A DNA stretch of 56,558 nt from Nitrospirota bacterium (GCA_029261195.1 JAJDBU010000024.1:1-56558), one strand, 5' to 3'; shown: positions 17,973-27,322, counted from the stretch's first letter. The notes: generated from the sequence alone by a model not told the origin. Program-made: numbers and translations.

Positions 17973-18650
17973 TTATAAGAGGGATTGAAAGAGGGCGATG
18001 CCGTCAGTTAAGCCTAAAATCGGGTCGGCGACTCGCTCCGGGTGGGGCATCATGCCGAGCACATTTCCCTGTGCATTGCAGATCCCGGCGATATTCTCAA
18101 GCGAGCCATTAGGGTTGGCTATATCTGAAATCTCACCATTTTCAGATGCGTAACGAAAAAGAATCTGCTGCTTTTCTTCCAGGTCCGCCAGACCGTCTGC
18201 ATCAATATAATAATTACCTTCGGCATGGGCGATGGGCAGAGAGATGACCTGATTTGACCGGTAGTTGCGGGTAAAGCGGTTTTGATTACTTTCAACACGG
18301 ATAAAGACGGATTCACAGATAAACTTCGTCGAGCGATTCCTCAGCAGAACACCGGGCAGAAGGCCCGCCTCCAGCAGAATCTGAAAACCGTTGCAGATGC
18401 CGATGACAAGGCCGCCGCGATTGGCAAAATCAATGACCGCATCCATGATGGGGGAAAAGCGGGCAATCGCGCCGACGCGCAGGTAATCGCCATAGGAGAA
18501 GCCACCGGGAATGATGAGGACATCACAATCCGGAAGCCGAGTCTCCTGATGCCAGATCATCGTTGTCGGTACACCCAGGATGCGATCACAGACATCATAA
18601 CAATCGTGGTCACAGTTTGATCCCGGAAAAACAACAACACCAACACGCAT
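17973..18650 (-). CDS. purQ: phosphoribosylformylglycinamidine synthase glutaminase PurQ
   Basis: PurQ is a class I glutamine amidotransferase that delivers ammonia to PurL. The nucleophile is C86 in GICNGFQ, and the catalytic pair is H203/E205 in MPHPER. The protein starts with the usual VVVFPGSNCD. Its ATG directly follows the stop (TAAATG) of a short open frame in the leader, with AAGGA as likely ribosome site. A sigma-70-type promoter lies about 105 bases upstream. It heads the purQ-purL-purF-rsmI run. Confidence 0.96.
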   Translation of the reverse strand: MRVGVVVFPGSNCDHDCYDVCDRILGVPTTMIWHQETRLPDCDVLIIPGGFSYGDYLRVGAIARFSPIMDAVIDFANRGGLVIGICNGFQILLEAGLLPGVLLRNRSTKFICESVFIRVESNQNRFTRNYRSNQVISLPIAHAEGNYYIDADGLADLEEKQQILFRYASENGEISDIANPNGSLENIAGICNAQGNVLGMMPHPERVADPILGLTDGIALFQSLL

Positions 18651-18762
18651 TTATTTCGGTCCTTGATTTAGCATGTCCTGAATCATAATCAGTGGCTGGA
18701 TTGGGTCTTTCGCAGAGAGCATCTGTCTCTTGAACAAAGTCAGTTTCCTTAAAGGCGGGCGG

Positions 18763-18792
18763 AGTATAACATAGCGATTTTTCGCGGAGCAA
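18763..18792 (-). promoter_or_regulatory. promoter of the purQ-purL-purF-rsmI operon
   Basis: On the minus strand TTGCTC (18787-18792) is followed after 18 bases by TATACT (18763-18768). The leader to purQ would be about 105 bases. I did not recognise a purine riboswitch or a PurR operator in it. Confidence 0.45.
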
Positions 18793-18811
18793 GGAAGATT
18801 TTGAGCCCGCC

Positions 18812-18846
18812 CTTGCACGTCTAAGCTGCGCACAACTGATTTTTAT
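18812..18846 (-). repeat. 35-bp dispersed repeat, copy B
   Basis: On the minus strand this repeats the 35 bases at 7879-7913 with two mismatches. It begins three bases after the ychF stop codon in the direction of transcription. Confidence 0.6.
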
Positions 18847-18849
18847 CGC

Positions 18850-19944
18850 TTAAACATTAAAGCGAAAATAAACACAATCTCCGTCCTGAACGAGGTAGTC
18901 TTTTCCTTCCAACCGGAGCAAACCTTTCTCTTTTATTGCTTTGTCATTGCCCTGTTCAACGAGATCCTGATAGCAAAAGATCTCCGCTCGGATAAAACCT
19001 CGTGCGATGTCGGAATGGATCTTTCCGGCTGCTTCTACTGCGGGTGTCTCTTTTAGGATTGTCCAGCCTTTCACTTCATCTGCCCCGACCGTAAAAAAAG
19101 TGAGCAGCCCAAGCATTTTATAGGAGGCGTGGATGAGACGCGCCAGGCCGGTTTCCGTAAGGCCAAGTTCTTCCAAAAAAACAGCCCCGTCTTCGGGAGA
19201 AAGTGAGGCGATTTCCGCTTCGATTTTTCCACTGATGATGAGACATTCCGCTCCCTCTTCTTTGGCAACTTGCATTAATGCATCTGAAAAGGCATTGCCC
19301 TTTTCAATATCATCCTCCGGTACGTTTCCTACATAAAGAATCGGTTTTTGAGTCAGCAGAGTCAGTTCGTTCAGGATGGCGATTTCCTCATCCGCTACGC
19401 TGACCGTTCGTGCAGAGTGACCTTCTGATAGGGCTGTTTTTAAACGGCTTAGCAAGTTTGCTTCTAAAATGGCCTCTTTGTCTCCGGAGCGGGCCTTTTT
19501 TTCCGTTTTGTGAAGCCGTTTATCGAGCGTCTCAAGATCCCTCAAGATCAGCTCTGTTGTGATCAGTTCGACATCGCTTTTCGGATCGACCGTCCCATTG
19601 ACATGGATGATTTCAGGATCATCAAAACAACGCACGACATGCACCAGGGCATCGACTTCCCGAATATGACTGAGGAACTGGTTGCCCAGTCCTTCTCCCT
19701 GGCTGGCTCCTGCAACTAAGCCGGCAATATCGACAAAAACCATGTGGCTTGGAGAAATTTTTTTGGGTTGGTATAGATCGCAGAGGAAATCGATGCGCTT
19801 GTCCGGGACTGTAACAATGCCCGTATTCGGATCGACAGTGCAGAAGGGGTAATTCGCGATCGCCGCGTCTGAGCGCGTGAGTGCGTTAAAAATCGTCGAT
19901 TTTCCGACGTTTGGAAGTCCGATGATGCCGCAATTGATTGCCAT
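18850..19944 (-). CDS. ychF: redox-regulated ATPase/GTPase YchF
   Basis: YchF is an Obg-family P-loop protein that prefers ATP and binds ribosomes. It opens with [14 protein letters not shown] (P-loop). It also has the [11 protein letters not shown] switch, [33 protein letters not shown], and the C-terminal TGS-like domain ([17 protein letters not shown] to [18 protein letters not shown]). The 364-residue length is typical. It lies at the end of the rplI-prs-rplY-pth-ychF series, an order common in bacteria. Confidence 0.96.
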   Translation of the reverse strand: MAINCGIIGLPNVGKSTIFNALTRSDAAIANYPFCTVDPNTGIVTVPDKRIDFLCDLYQPKKISPSHMVFVDIAGLVAGASQGEGLGNQFLSHIREVDALVHVVRCFDDPEIIHVNGTVDPKSDVELITTELILRDLETLDKRLHKTEKKARSGDKEAILEANLLSRLKTALSEGHSARTVSVADEEIAILNELTLLTQKPILYVGNVPEDDIEKGNAFSDALMQVAKEEGAECLIISGKIEAEIASLSPEDGAVFLEELGLTETGLARLIHASYKMLGLLTFFTVGADEVKGWTILKETPAVEAAGKIHSDIARGFIRAEIFCYQDLVEQGNDKAIKEKGLLRLEGKDYLVQDGDCVYFRFNV

Positions 19945-19980
19945 GTTGATTCCTGTAATTATTTAAAGTGGGTAAAAAAT

Positions 19981-20562
19981 CTAAGGGGTTACAGATGCAT
20001 TAAACCGGTTCATTGCTTCATCCATCCGGTTCTCGATGAGCAGCGGCAATAAGTCTACAGCGCGCTCAATCGCTTGTTGGATGACTACCTGCTTTTCCCC
20101 ATAGAAGGGGGCAAGGACGTAGTCCGCGGCATTTATACGCGGGTCTTTTTCAATGCCGATTTTAATACGGATAAACTGATCCGTTCCTATTTCCTGAATG
20201 ACCGATGCAACGCCACGATGCCCCCCGGCTCCTCCCTGTTTTTTAAGGCGGATACGGCCGAGTGCCAGGTCAAGATCGTCGTAGATGAGCATTAAGTCGG
20301 AGGGGGAGATTTTATAATAGCTGAGCAGGCTTCGTACTGAATGGCCGCTGAGGTTCATGTAGGTCTGGGGTTTGACCAGTAGAAAATCGATCATTTCCTC
20401 GGACGCCAACCACTGCCCCCGGCTCGTCAGGGCTTTCCCCTGCCCCTTTGAAAAAGAGAGCTGGTGCTTGAGCGCAAAGACCTCAAGCACCCGGAAACCA
20501 ACGTTGTGCTTCGTTTTTTCATACCTTGCTCCGGGGTTCCCGAGGCCGACAATCAGCTTCAC
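19981..20562 (-). CDS. pth: peptidyl-tRNA hydrolase Pth
   Basis: Pth releases peptides from prematurely dropped peptidyl-tRNA. The 193-residue protein shows the whole family pattern: LIVGLGNPGARYEKTKHNVGF with catalytic H19, KPQTYMNLSG, IYDDLDLALGRIR, and GAGGHRGVASV. It follows rplY by about 42 bases on the same strand, the usual partnership of L25 and Pth genes. Confidence 0.96.
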   Translation of the reverse strand: MKLIVGLGNPGARYEKTKHNVGFRVLEVFALKHQLSFSKGQGKALTSRGQWLASEEMIDFLLVKPQTYMNLSGHSVRSLLSYYKISPSDLMLIYDDLDLALGRIRLKKQGGAGGHRGVASVIQEIGTDQFIRIKIGIEKDPRINAADYVLAPFYGEKQVVIQQAIERAVDLLPLLIENRMDEAMNRFNASVTP

Positions 20563-20604
20563 AGCTCATTCTCCCGAAGCAAGTACTTGTAAACCAGGGT
20601 TCTC

Positions 20605-21276
20605 TTACTTTCCTTCGTCAGGCTTCTTTTCAGTTGTGACTTCCGGTGTCGCTGCTTCTTCCGGAGTTGTGGAGGAAAGCATCTCTTCGAGTTTTTCTTC
20701 AGAGATCGTCGTTGTCACCGAGAGCACGGCAAGGCCTCCGTCATCAAGAGCGGTCACCCCTGTTGGCAAGGCAATATCACTGACATGAATGGTTTGACCC
20801 ACGCCCAGGTCAGACGCATCGACATCAAGATGGTCTGGGATATCGCTAGGCAGGCAACGAATTTCAAGTTCCCGAAGCTGGTGTCTGAGGGAGCCTTTGT
20901 CTCTCTTGACACCGATCGGAGTGTCACCGGTAATCTCAATCATGACCTTCACGTCAATCATATCAGCCATTGAGATTTCGAAGAGATCGGCATGGAGGAT
21001 TGCTCCTGTAAGCGGGTCTCTTTGGAGGTCTTTCAGAATCGCGGTATGTGATCCGACCACGCTCTGATCTTCCCCCAGAATCTGGAGGCTCATGACGGCA
21101 TTTTCTCCGGCGCTCGAATGTCGTGCCTCATTGAGCTCTTTTGGATTGAGTACCAGCGCTTGAGATGTGCCTTTACTGTAGATGACCGCCGGAATCTTAG
21201 CCTGGCGTCTTAATGACCTCGCAATGCCTTTGCCCGATTTATTCCGATATTCCCCATGAATTTCTATTGTTTCCAT
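20605..21276 (-). CDS. rplY: 50S ribosomal protein L25, CTC/TL5 form
   Basis: The 223-residue protein is the long (general stress CTC) form of L25. The N-terminal L25 domain binds 5S rRNA (about 1-95, including GKGIARSLRRQAKIPAVIYSKG), a TL5 beta domain follows, and the C-terminal tail is acidic and low in complexity (EEMLSSTTPEEAATPEV). Its position between prs and pth is a widespread bacterial arrangement. Confidence 0.95.
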   Translation of the reverse strand: METIEIHGEYRNKSGKGIARSLRRQAKIPAVIYSKGTSQALVLNPKELNEARHSSAGENAVMSLQILGEDQSVVGSHTAILKDLQRDPLTGAILHADLFEISMADMIDVKVMIEITGDTPIGVKRDKGSLRHQLRELEIRCLPSDIPDHLDVDASDLGVGQTIHVSDIALPTGVTALDDGGLAVLSVTTTISEEKLEEMLSSTTPEEAATPEVTTEKKPDEGK

Positions 21277-21318
21277 CGAAGTTCTCCCTAATATACTTTA
21301 TGTTTGAAATGCCAATAA

Positions 21319-22257
21319 TCAGACAAAGAGTGAGCTGACCGATAATTCTTCGTTAATGCGTTTGATAGCCTCCCCGAATAAGGGGGCGACAGAAAGCACT
21401 GTAATCTTATCGCAGGCACGTCCCTTTTCCGTCAGCGGAATTGTATTACTCACGACAACCTCATCAATGGGGGCGTCATTCAGTCGTTCGATCGCAGGAC
21501 CGGAAAAAACGGGATGCGTACAGCCCACCAGAATTCTTCTCGCACCTTTTTTCTTAATGGCCGTTGCCGCCTGTGAGATAGTGCCGGCGGTGTCGATCAT
21601 ATCATCTAAAATCAGGATGTCCCGATTTTTCACTTCTCCGATAATGTTCATGATTTTCGTCTGGTTCGGCCCCTCCCGGCGCTTGTCGATGATGGCCAAA
21701 CCCACATTCATGCGCTTGGCAAAGGCGCGTGCCCGTTCAACACCTCCGGCATCGGGTGAAACGACGACGAGATCGTCAAAACTCTTTTTTTTGAAATAAT
21801 CGAGTAAAACAGGACTGGCATAGAGGTGATCAACCGGTACATTAAAGAAACCCTGAATCTGTCCTGTATGGAGGTCAACCGTGAGGACCCGGTGTGCCCC
21901 GGCGGTTCCGACTAAATCAGCAACCAGTTTGGCCGTAATCGGTACGCGTGGCTGATCTTTTCTATCTTGACGGGCATAGCCGTAATAGGGGATCACCGCT
22001 GTAATTTCTTTTGCCGAAGCCCGCTTTAGCGCATCAATCAAGATGAGCAGTTCCATCAGGTTTGTATTGACCGGAGAGGAAAAGGATTGGATGACGAAGA
22101 CCTGATTGCCACGGACATTTTCGGAAATTTTGACATAGATTTCGCCGTCGCTAAAAGTTGTGACAATGGCCTGTCCGACAGGAATGCCTAGGGAATCACA
22201 GATTTCCTTCGCAAGAATCGGATTTGAATTACCTGAAAAAACCTTTAACTTCTTCAT
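21319..22257 (-). CDS. prs: ribose-phosphate pyrophosphokinase Prs
   Basis: Prs makes PRPP from ribose-5-phosphate and ATP, the substrate of PurF in the same window. It is a 312-residue class I enzyme. Motifs seen are FSDGEIYVKISENVRG, YYGYARQDRKDQPRVPITAK, VLTVDLHTGQIQGFF, VVSPDAGGVERARAFA and the PRPP loop ILILDDMIDTAGT. It lies between rplI and rplY. Confidence 0.97.
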   Translation of the reverse strand: MKKLKVFSGNSNPILAKEICDSLGIPVGQAIVTTFSDGEIYVKISENVRGNQVFVIQSFSSPVNTNLMELLILIDALKRASAKEITAVIPYYGYARQDRKDQPRVPITAKLVADLVGTAGAHRVLTVDLHTGQIQGFFNVPVDHLYASPVLLDYFKKKSFDDLVVVSPDAGGVERARAFAKRMNVGLAIIDKRREGPNQTKIMNIIGEVKNRDILILDDMIDTAGTISQAATAIKKKGARRILVGCTHPVFSGPAIERLNDAPIDEVVVSNTIPLTEKGRACDKITVLSVAPLFGEAIKRINEELSVSSLFV

Positions 22258-22368
22258 TGATGACCACCCTTGGTTTTAAAAGCGCTGTTAGGGAGTATGA
22301 GACGATTTTTAAAAACATCGGATTAAATTGAAGGATTTGGTGAAGATCAGGCCTGGGCAGGCCTCCGC

Positions 22369-22893
22369 TTATTCTGATTCCTTTTCCGCCTTGCTTGTTT
22401 GAGTCTCGGAGCTTTCATTGGATGCGGCCGCTTCAGTCGTTTCAGACGATGATTCCGGCACAACTTCAACTTTAACCTGGCCGCTTACATCGTGACGGAC
22501 TTTAACGGGAACGTGAAAGGTCCCCGCTTCTTTAATTGGCTTATCCAGCAGAATCAGGCGCTTATCCACCACAAGGCCTTCGGCAGCCATCGCTTCTGCG
22601 ATGTCTTTATTGGTGACCGATCCAAAAAGTTTTCCCTCTTCTCCGACCTTGACGGAAATGGTAATCGATAGGGCACTGATCTTCTTCGCCTCTTCTTCGG
22701 CAGCAAATTTTTCCTTCCGAATACGATCACCGATGACCCTTTTTTCATGTTCCAGTGACTTGACATTCTTGAGCGTCGCAATCGCCGCCATTTTTCTAGG
22801 GAGGAGATAGTTGCGAGCGTAACCGTCTGCCACTTCAACAAGGTCTCCCATGAGGCCCAAGCGTTCCACATCTGCTGCAAGAATTATCTTCAT
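22369..22893 (-). CDS. rplI: 50S ribosomal protein L9 with acidic tail
   Basis: The ATG at 22893 is chosen because the L9 fold starts at MKIILAADVERLGLMGD and AAGGG lies about ten bases upstream. The longer frame to 22971 runs through the promoter. The GDLVEVADGYARNYLLPRKMA signature and the C-terminal domain are normal. After about residue 148 comes a 25-residue Ser/Glu/Thr-rich acidic tail that standard L9 lacks. rpsF and rpsR, the usual partners, are absent here. Confidence 0.94.
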   Translation of the reverse strand: MKIILAADVERLGLMGDLVEVADGYARNYLLPRKMAAIATLKNVKSLEHEKRVIGDRIRKEKFAAEEEAKKISALSITISVKVGEEGKLFGSVTNKDIAEAMAAEGLVVDKRLILLDKPIKEAGTFHVPVKVRHDVSGQVKVEVVPESSSETTEAAASNESSETQTSKAEKESE

Positions 22894-22942
22894 CCGATCA
22901 ATCCCTTTCTCATATTTTATAAGCGCCAGCGCAAAAGAGCCT

Positions 22943-22971
22943 ATTTTATTGAAGGGCCACCGCCTTGTCAA
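22943..22971 (-). promoter_or_regulatory. strong sigma-70 promoter of rplI and downstream genes
   Basis: On the minus strand TTGACA (22966-22971) is followed after exactly 17 bases by TAAAAT (22943-22948). The transcript would start near 22936 with a leader of about 43 bases to the L9 ATG, and may continue through prs, rplY, pth and ychF. Confidence 0.7.
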
Positions 22972-23082
22972 TCTTAATGGTCATTTTTCGCTCCGGTAGT
23001 TTTTTCCTATCACTCGGTAAAAAGGTCGGATCTGGATCGGCAGTCCATTAAAAAACCACTGTAAAAACAATCTTCTTCATTC

Positions 23083-23097
23083 TGGCATCTTGTTTGC
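23083..23097 (+). promoter_or_regulatory. sigma-54 promoter upstream of fliK
   Basis: TGGCATCTTGTTTGC matches the -24/-12 consensus TGGCAYRNNNNTTGC with the strict ten bases between GG and GC. It lies 48 bases before the fliK ATG. RpoN control of hook and export genes is known in many polar flagellates. Confidence 0.75.
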
Positions 23098-23144
23098 CTA
23101 TATGAGCTAAAACGATAAGGAACTCAATTTGAGGGAAATCTAGA

Positions 23145-25139
23145 ATGAGTTTATTACCAACAATGACTGCTTTAGTGTCGACCTCTTCGTCTTCGAGTGC
23201 GGAGAAAGTTGCGACCGGAAATAATAAAGTGACAGATTCAGAATCATTTGCCCTGGCCCTGGAAGTCCTTAAACAACTTGATCAAGGGAAATCTGAGAAA
23301 AATGTGCCAGTATCTCAGGAGATGCCTCAGGATGTCATGCAGCAAGAGCTTGAGCAGTCCGGAGTCGATGCGGACAAAAAGGCAAAGGCTTTGGACCTCA
23401 GTGGTCGGAGTAAAGCCGAGCTAAATATTGAGGCGGGCATTGCAAAGGAAATAGCCGACATGCCCCTTCTGAACCTATTTCAGATTTCCAGTGGTGTAAG
23501 GGATGATCCGGAGACACCCTCTTTAGTAAGTAATAAAGACGTGGGAGTCGCAGTTGCAGAGGGGCTTGAAGAGACCGAAGTGGGTCTTGAAATGAAATAC
23601 TTGCTCAACTCTGGATCCCATGGTGAGAAAGTCTTAGAAAAACAGGGATCGACTGCGAATGTGCGGGAGGTCAATAGAGTGGATGCCCCCCAGGATCATT
23701 CCGGAAAGAGGCTTTTTTCGGAAGTGGGCGAGGGAGATCATCCTCTTGACCCACTCGCTGAGAGCTTGGGCTTCGCTCAAGCGATTGGATCTAAAACCGT
23801 CGAGCATTCAAAAACTGAGCTATCTGATGAAGCATCTGTAGAGACGCTTAAGATTGGCCGAAATGAGAATGAAGGGCATACCAAAGCAATTGATGATTTT
23901 TTCGTGCAATCTGCGGGCAGGGCTGAGATTTACGATACGGGGCAGGAATCCTCACCTTTACAAGGATCCTTACCTTTAATGGACGACAAAATCATCAGTA
24001 GTAAGGGTAGCGGGATTACTGTTACGAATAAAAGCGTGCCTGAAAGGACTGAAATCGATTTTGAAGGGAAGAACATGCTCTCTCACTTGCCAAAGTCTGG
24101 ACCTCAATTTGAGGAAGGGCTTGTGGAACAGCTTGCTTCTGTAGGCCTGACGGAATCCAAGAAGATGAATGTTCCCCCTGTTTATGCCGGGGAAACGCTA
24201 AGCCAGAGAGAAAGTGCAAAGGATCTTCCTGTTAATCCGGTCTCTGAGGTCTCTGAGGTCTCTGAGGTCTTGAGTGCTTCTGAAGTCCCCACAGCTAAAA
24301 ACCCTGCATCCTCAAATATTGAAACTTCCTCTGAGCAGTCTAAAGTCGGGACAGGTAAAACCGGGGCACTTCAAACTGAAGCACTCGAAATCCCCGAAGT
24401 AGCCGAAGGACCCAATATCGAGGCGATCAAAATTGCCCAAAACGAAAATAGACAAAATGCAGACTCGGCAGGGGTGAGTAAAACGAGGGATGAAATTCTT
24501 GTGAAGCCTCCGACCGAGGCTGGAATTTATGATACGACTCAAGAATCACTTGCGGCTGACTCTCAAGCAGGTGAATTCCAGGAGGGTCAGGAAAGCTTGG
24601 AGGGAGTGCAGGATCGTTCTCTGTTCCATGACGACCTGCTAAAAGTCTCATCACCGGCTCAGAGTCCAAACCTGGAAGCCGAAGCTTCGGTAGCGGATAG
24701 GGAACGTCCAGCACTCGGAATATCTGAAAAAACAGCTGTCCTCTCACAACTCGCAGAGCAATTCAGGGCCTTGCAGCCGGGGAAGCTTGAACAGCTTCGA
24801 CTGAGGCTTCATCCTGAATCCCTTGGCGCACTTCAGGTCGAAATCACCCTTCAGAAAGGAGCTGTCCTCGCCCACATCATCACGAGCGATCATCTCGTGA
24901 AGGACTTATTGGAGGGGAATCGAGCCCTCTTGAGCCAGTCTCTTGCGGAACAGGGTTTTGAAATTGATGGATTTTCAGTGGACGTCGGAGATCCCGAGGA
25001 CGGCTTCAAAGACAGGCAGACAGAACCTCCTTTTTTTGAGAACCGTCGCTTTAATCCGAAAAACAATGGTAGCCCCTTAGAAGAAGTGGGCTCCGTATTT
25101 AATCCGGGCGGAGCGGGACGTATCAGTCTTTATGTATAG
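23145..25139 (+). CDS. fliK: flagellar hook-length control protein FliK
   Basis: FliK is the exported ruler that measures hook length and switches FlhB specificity. The 664-residue protein has a long disordered Ser/Glu-rich region (1-530) and a C-terminal Flg_hook domain (about 540-618) with LRLRLHPESLGALQVEI and ALLSQSLAEQGF. Two degenerate internal repeats are visible at 231-269 and 424-468 (both carry an NEN motif then IYDT.QES), plus a VSEVSEVSEV tract near 367-376. GAGGG precedes the ATG. The sequence fits position and domain; the ruler region is poorly conserved in all species. It starts the sigma-54 fliK-flgD-flgE operon. Confidence 0.88.
   Translation: MSLLPTMTALVSTSSSSSAEKVATGNNKVTDSESFALALEVLKQLDQGKSEKNVPVSQEMPQDVMQQELEQSGVDADKKAKALDLSGRSKAELNIEAGIAKEIADMPLLNLFQISSGVRDDPETPSLVSNKDVGVAVAEGLEETEVGLEMKYLLNSGSHGEKVLEKQGSTANVREVNRVDAPQDHSGKRLFSEVGEGDHPLDPLAESLGFAQAIGSKTVEHSKTELSDEASVETLKIGRNENEGHTKAIDDFFVQSAGRAEIYDTGQESSPLQGSLPLMDDKIISSKGSGITVTNKSVPERTEIDFEGKNMLSHLPKSGPQFEEGLVEQLASVGLTESKKMNVPPVYAGETLSQRESAKDLPVNPVSEVSEVSEVLSASEVPTAKNPASSNIETSSEQSKVGTGKTGALQTEALEIPEVAEGPNIEAIKIAQNENRQNADSAGVSKTRDEILVKPPTEAGIYDTTQESLAADSQAGEFQEGQESLEGVQDRSLFHDDLLKVSSPAQSPNLEAEASVADRERPALGISEKTAVLSQLAEQFRALQPGKLEQLRLRLHPESLGALQVEITLQKGAVLAHIITSDHLVKDLLEGNRALLSQSLAEQGFEIDGFSVDVGDPEDGFKDRQTEPPFFENRRFNPKNNGSPLEEVGSVFNPGGAGRISLYV
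24240..24269 (+). repeat. 9-bp tandem repeat inside fliK
   Basis: Three and a third copies of GTCTCTGAG encode Val-Ser-Glu repeats in the FliK ruler region. The copies are exact, so slippage could change the ruler length by steps of three residues without breaking the frame. Confidence 0.7.
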
Positions 25140-25147
25140 GAGAAAAG

Positions 25148-25762
25148 ATGGAAACTTTAAACAATAATATCATCGGGAAAGATGTTTTTTTAAGGCTTTT
25201 GACGACGCAGTTGCAGCATCAGGATCCGCTGGCTCCCACCGGAAGTACCGAGTTTGTGGCGCAGTTGGCGCAATTTACGCAACTGGAGCAGACGGCAAAT
25301 ACGAACGAAACCCTGACGAGCCTTCTTCAGTCAAATAGCTCTTTGAACAATTACGGCGCTGCCGGCCTCATTGGTAAAGAAGTCCAGGTTGAAGGAGGGA
25401 ACGTTGCACTTTTAGAAGGGGAGGCAGCTGAGCTGTCCTACAGTCTGGAAGGGAATGCAAATCGAGTGACCACACAGATCATCAATGCTCAGGGGAATAT
25501 CGTCAAAACCATTGAGTCCGGCGCTCAGAAAAATGGCGCGCAACGTCTTGTGTGGGATGGGCGGGATAGAGATGGCAATCTACTTCCAACAGGGGATTAC
25601 CGCTTTGATGTTTCAGCAACAAATCTGGAAGGCGCCCCGATTAGAACTGAGACATTCAGTGCAGGTTTGGTGACAGGGGTCGTATACGAAAATAGTCAAC
25701 CCTACCTGATTGTAGGCGGGAACAAAGTACCCGCATCAGCAGTGAGGGCAATCAATAACTAA
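25148..25762 (+). CDS. flgD: flagellar hook-capping protein FlgD
   Basis: FlgD forms the scaffold cap under which hook subunits polymerise. The 204-residue protein has the FLRLLTTQLQHQDPLAP signature and the QLAQFTQLEQ segment near the N-terminus, then a FlgD Ig-like/Tudor region containing LVWDGRDRDGNLLPTGDYRF. AGGAGA lies upstream of the ATG, eight bases after fliK. It is exported by the flagellar type III system and has no signal peptide. Confidence 0.95.
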   Translation: METLNNNIIGKDVFLRLLTTQLQHQDPLAPTGSTEFVAQLAQFTQLEQTANTNETLTSLLQSNSSLNNYGAAGLIGKEVQVEGGNVALLEGEAAELSYSLEGNANRVTTQIINAQGNIVKTIESGAQKNGAQRLVWDGRDRDGNLLPTGDYRFDVSATNLEGAPIRTETFSAGLVTGVVYENSQPYLIVGGNKVPASAVRAINN

Positions 25763-25835
25763 AAAAATGGTCACAGTTTTCAGTTCACGCTTATTAAACT
25801 GGGAACCATCACTTTTTTAAATAGGAGGATCAATC

Positions 25836-27140
25836 ATGGCAGTTTTATCGTCTCTCTTTTCAGGAATCAGCGGACTCAATGCCTTCGGTCAGGGGCTTTC
25901 AGTGGTCAGTAATAATATCGCCAATATGAATACCGTTGGCTTCAAAGACAGCAGCGTGTCCTTTGCCGACATGATTTCTGAAACCGTCGGAACGGCCAAT
26001 GGCGGGCAGGTGGGCCGGGGTGTTTTTGTCGACAGCATCCGGACAGAATTTTCTCAGGGCTCTTTTCAAACCAGCGGAAATGTGCTCGACCTTGCCCTCG
26101 AAGGTGAGGGGTTTTTCGTTGTGAAAAATCCGGCAGGCTCAGAACTTTATTCGCGTGCCGGGCGCTTCAGTCTGGATAAAAACGGTTTTGTTAAAAATCC
26201 CTCCGGTCTGCGCTTACAAGGAGAGCAGTTCACTTCAGCCGGCATCGCGACAGGGCAGATAGGAGATATCAACCTCGGGGCAACGAATATCCCGGCGGTC
26301 TCGACAACGACAGTCGATATTATCGCAAATCTGGATTCCCGTGCGACCACTCCGGCAGCTTTTAATGTGGCCACTCCGGTAAAGACATCCAATTTTTCAA
26401 CCAGTATCAGCCTCTTCGATTCCCTGGGAACAGGTCATCAGGTCTCCGTGTATTTCAGAAAAGCCGCAGCCGGGAGTTGGGAGTACAATGCTGTTGTTGA
26501 TGCTGCCAATGCTGCTCCAATCGCTCCGGCAACAGCCGGCGTTGAGACTATCATGGCGAGTGGAACGCTGAGCTTCGGTACTGACGGTACATTACAGGCT
26601 GAGAGTGCCGTCACCTTTCCTCTGGGAGGCTTTGACTTTGCTGGCGGGGCCAACCAAAACCAGACAATTACATTTGATTTTGGAACGAATGTGACGACAG
26701 AGAATGGTACGGGTCTTGACGGCGTCACACAATTCGGTTCTCCCTCGGCGGTGCTGAATCAGACCCAGGACGGATCTCCTTCTGGAGATCTTCAAAATAT
26801 TTCAGTCAACCAGGATGGGATTATCACCGGAATTTTTACGAATGGCAGAAGTCGAACCATGGCGCGACTTCAGGTCGCTCGTTTTAATAATGAACAGGGC
26901 TTATCAAAGATAGGAGGTAACTTGTTTACAACCTCTGCCGAATCCGGTGAAGCCATTGCCGGAAATGCTAATGAATCCGGGCGGGGCAGAGTGCTTTCGA
27001 ACTCCCTGGAGTTGTCGAATGTCGATCTTGCCGAGCAGTTTGTCAAAATGATCGAGTTTCAGCGGGGATTTCAAGCCAATTCCCGGGTCATCACAACCAC
27101 TGATGATATCCTGCAGGAGTTGGTTAATCTGAGAAGGTAG
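25836..27140 (+). CDS. flgE: flagellar hook protein FlgE
   Basis: FlgE is the structural subunit of the hook. The N-terminal rod signature (FSGISGLNAFGQGLSVVSNN, INANMNTVGFK-like) and the C-terminal signature (SNVDLAEQFVKMIEFQRGFQANSRVIT) are both clear and would form the D0 coiled coil. The middle contains the D1/D2 beta domains, with alanine-rich insertions. AGGAGG lies seven bases before the ATG. The next gene is separated by 260 bases with a palindrome and a second sigma-54 site. Confidence 0.96.
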   Translation: MAVLSSLFSGISGLNAFGQGLSVVSNNIANMNTVGFKDSSVSFADMISETVGTANGGQVGRGVFVDSIRTEFSQGSFQTSGNVLDLALEGEGFFVVKNPAGSELYSRAGRFSLDKNGFVKNPSGLRLQGEQFTSAGIATGQIGDINLGATNIPAVSTTTVDIIANLDSRATTPAAFNVATPVKTSNFSTSISLFDSLGTGHQVSVYFRKAAAGSWEYNAVVDAANAAPIAPATAGVETIMASGTLSFGTDGTLQAESAVTFPLGGFDFAGGANQNQTITFDFGTNVTTENGTGLDGVTQFGSPSAVLNQTQDGSPSGDLQNISVNQDGIITGIFTNGRSRTMARLQVARFNNEQGLSKIGGNLFTTSAESGEAIAGNANESGRGRVLSNSLELSNVDLAEQFVKMIEFQRGFQANSRVITTTDDILQELVNLRR

Positions 27141-27158
27141 GCGATATGGTTTGACCCC

Positions 27159-27186
27159 GTAGGGGCACGGCATGCCGTGCCCCTAC
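27159..27186. repeat. 28-bp perfect palindrome, GTAGGGGC family
   Basis: GTAGGGGCACGGCA joins directly to its exact reverse complement. Sequences with the same ends occur at 32752, 50553 and 56467. It sits just after flgE and could act as a terminator-like hairpin or be a mobile palindromic element. Confidence 0.75.
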
Positions 27187-27322
27187 CCACCTGTTCGCAC
27201 CGAACGATCTTCTGCTTTTTCTGTCTTCCCGCCTCCTCCCCTTTTCGTCAATCTTCTGACGTTTTCAGCTCCGGTTTGACGTTCTTTTTTGATCACCCCC
27301 CTCCTGACGACCTGATATTAAG

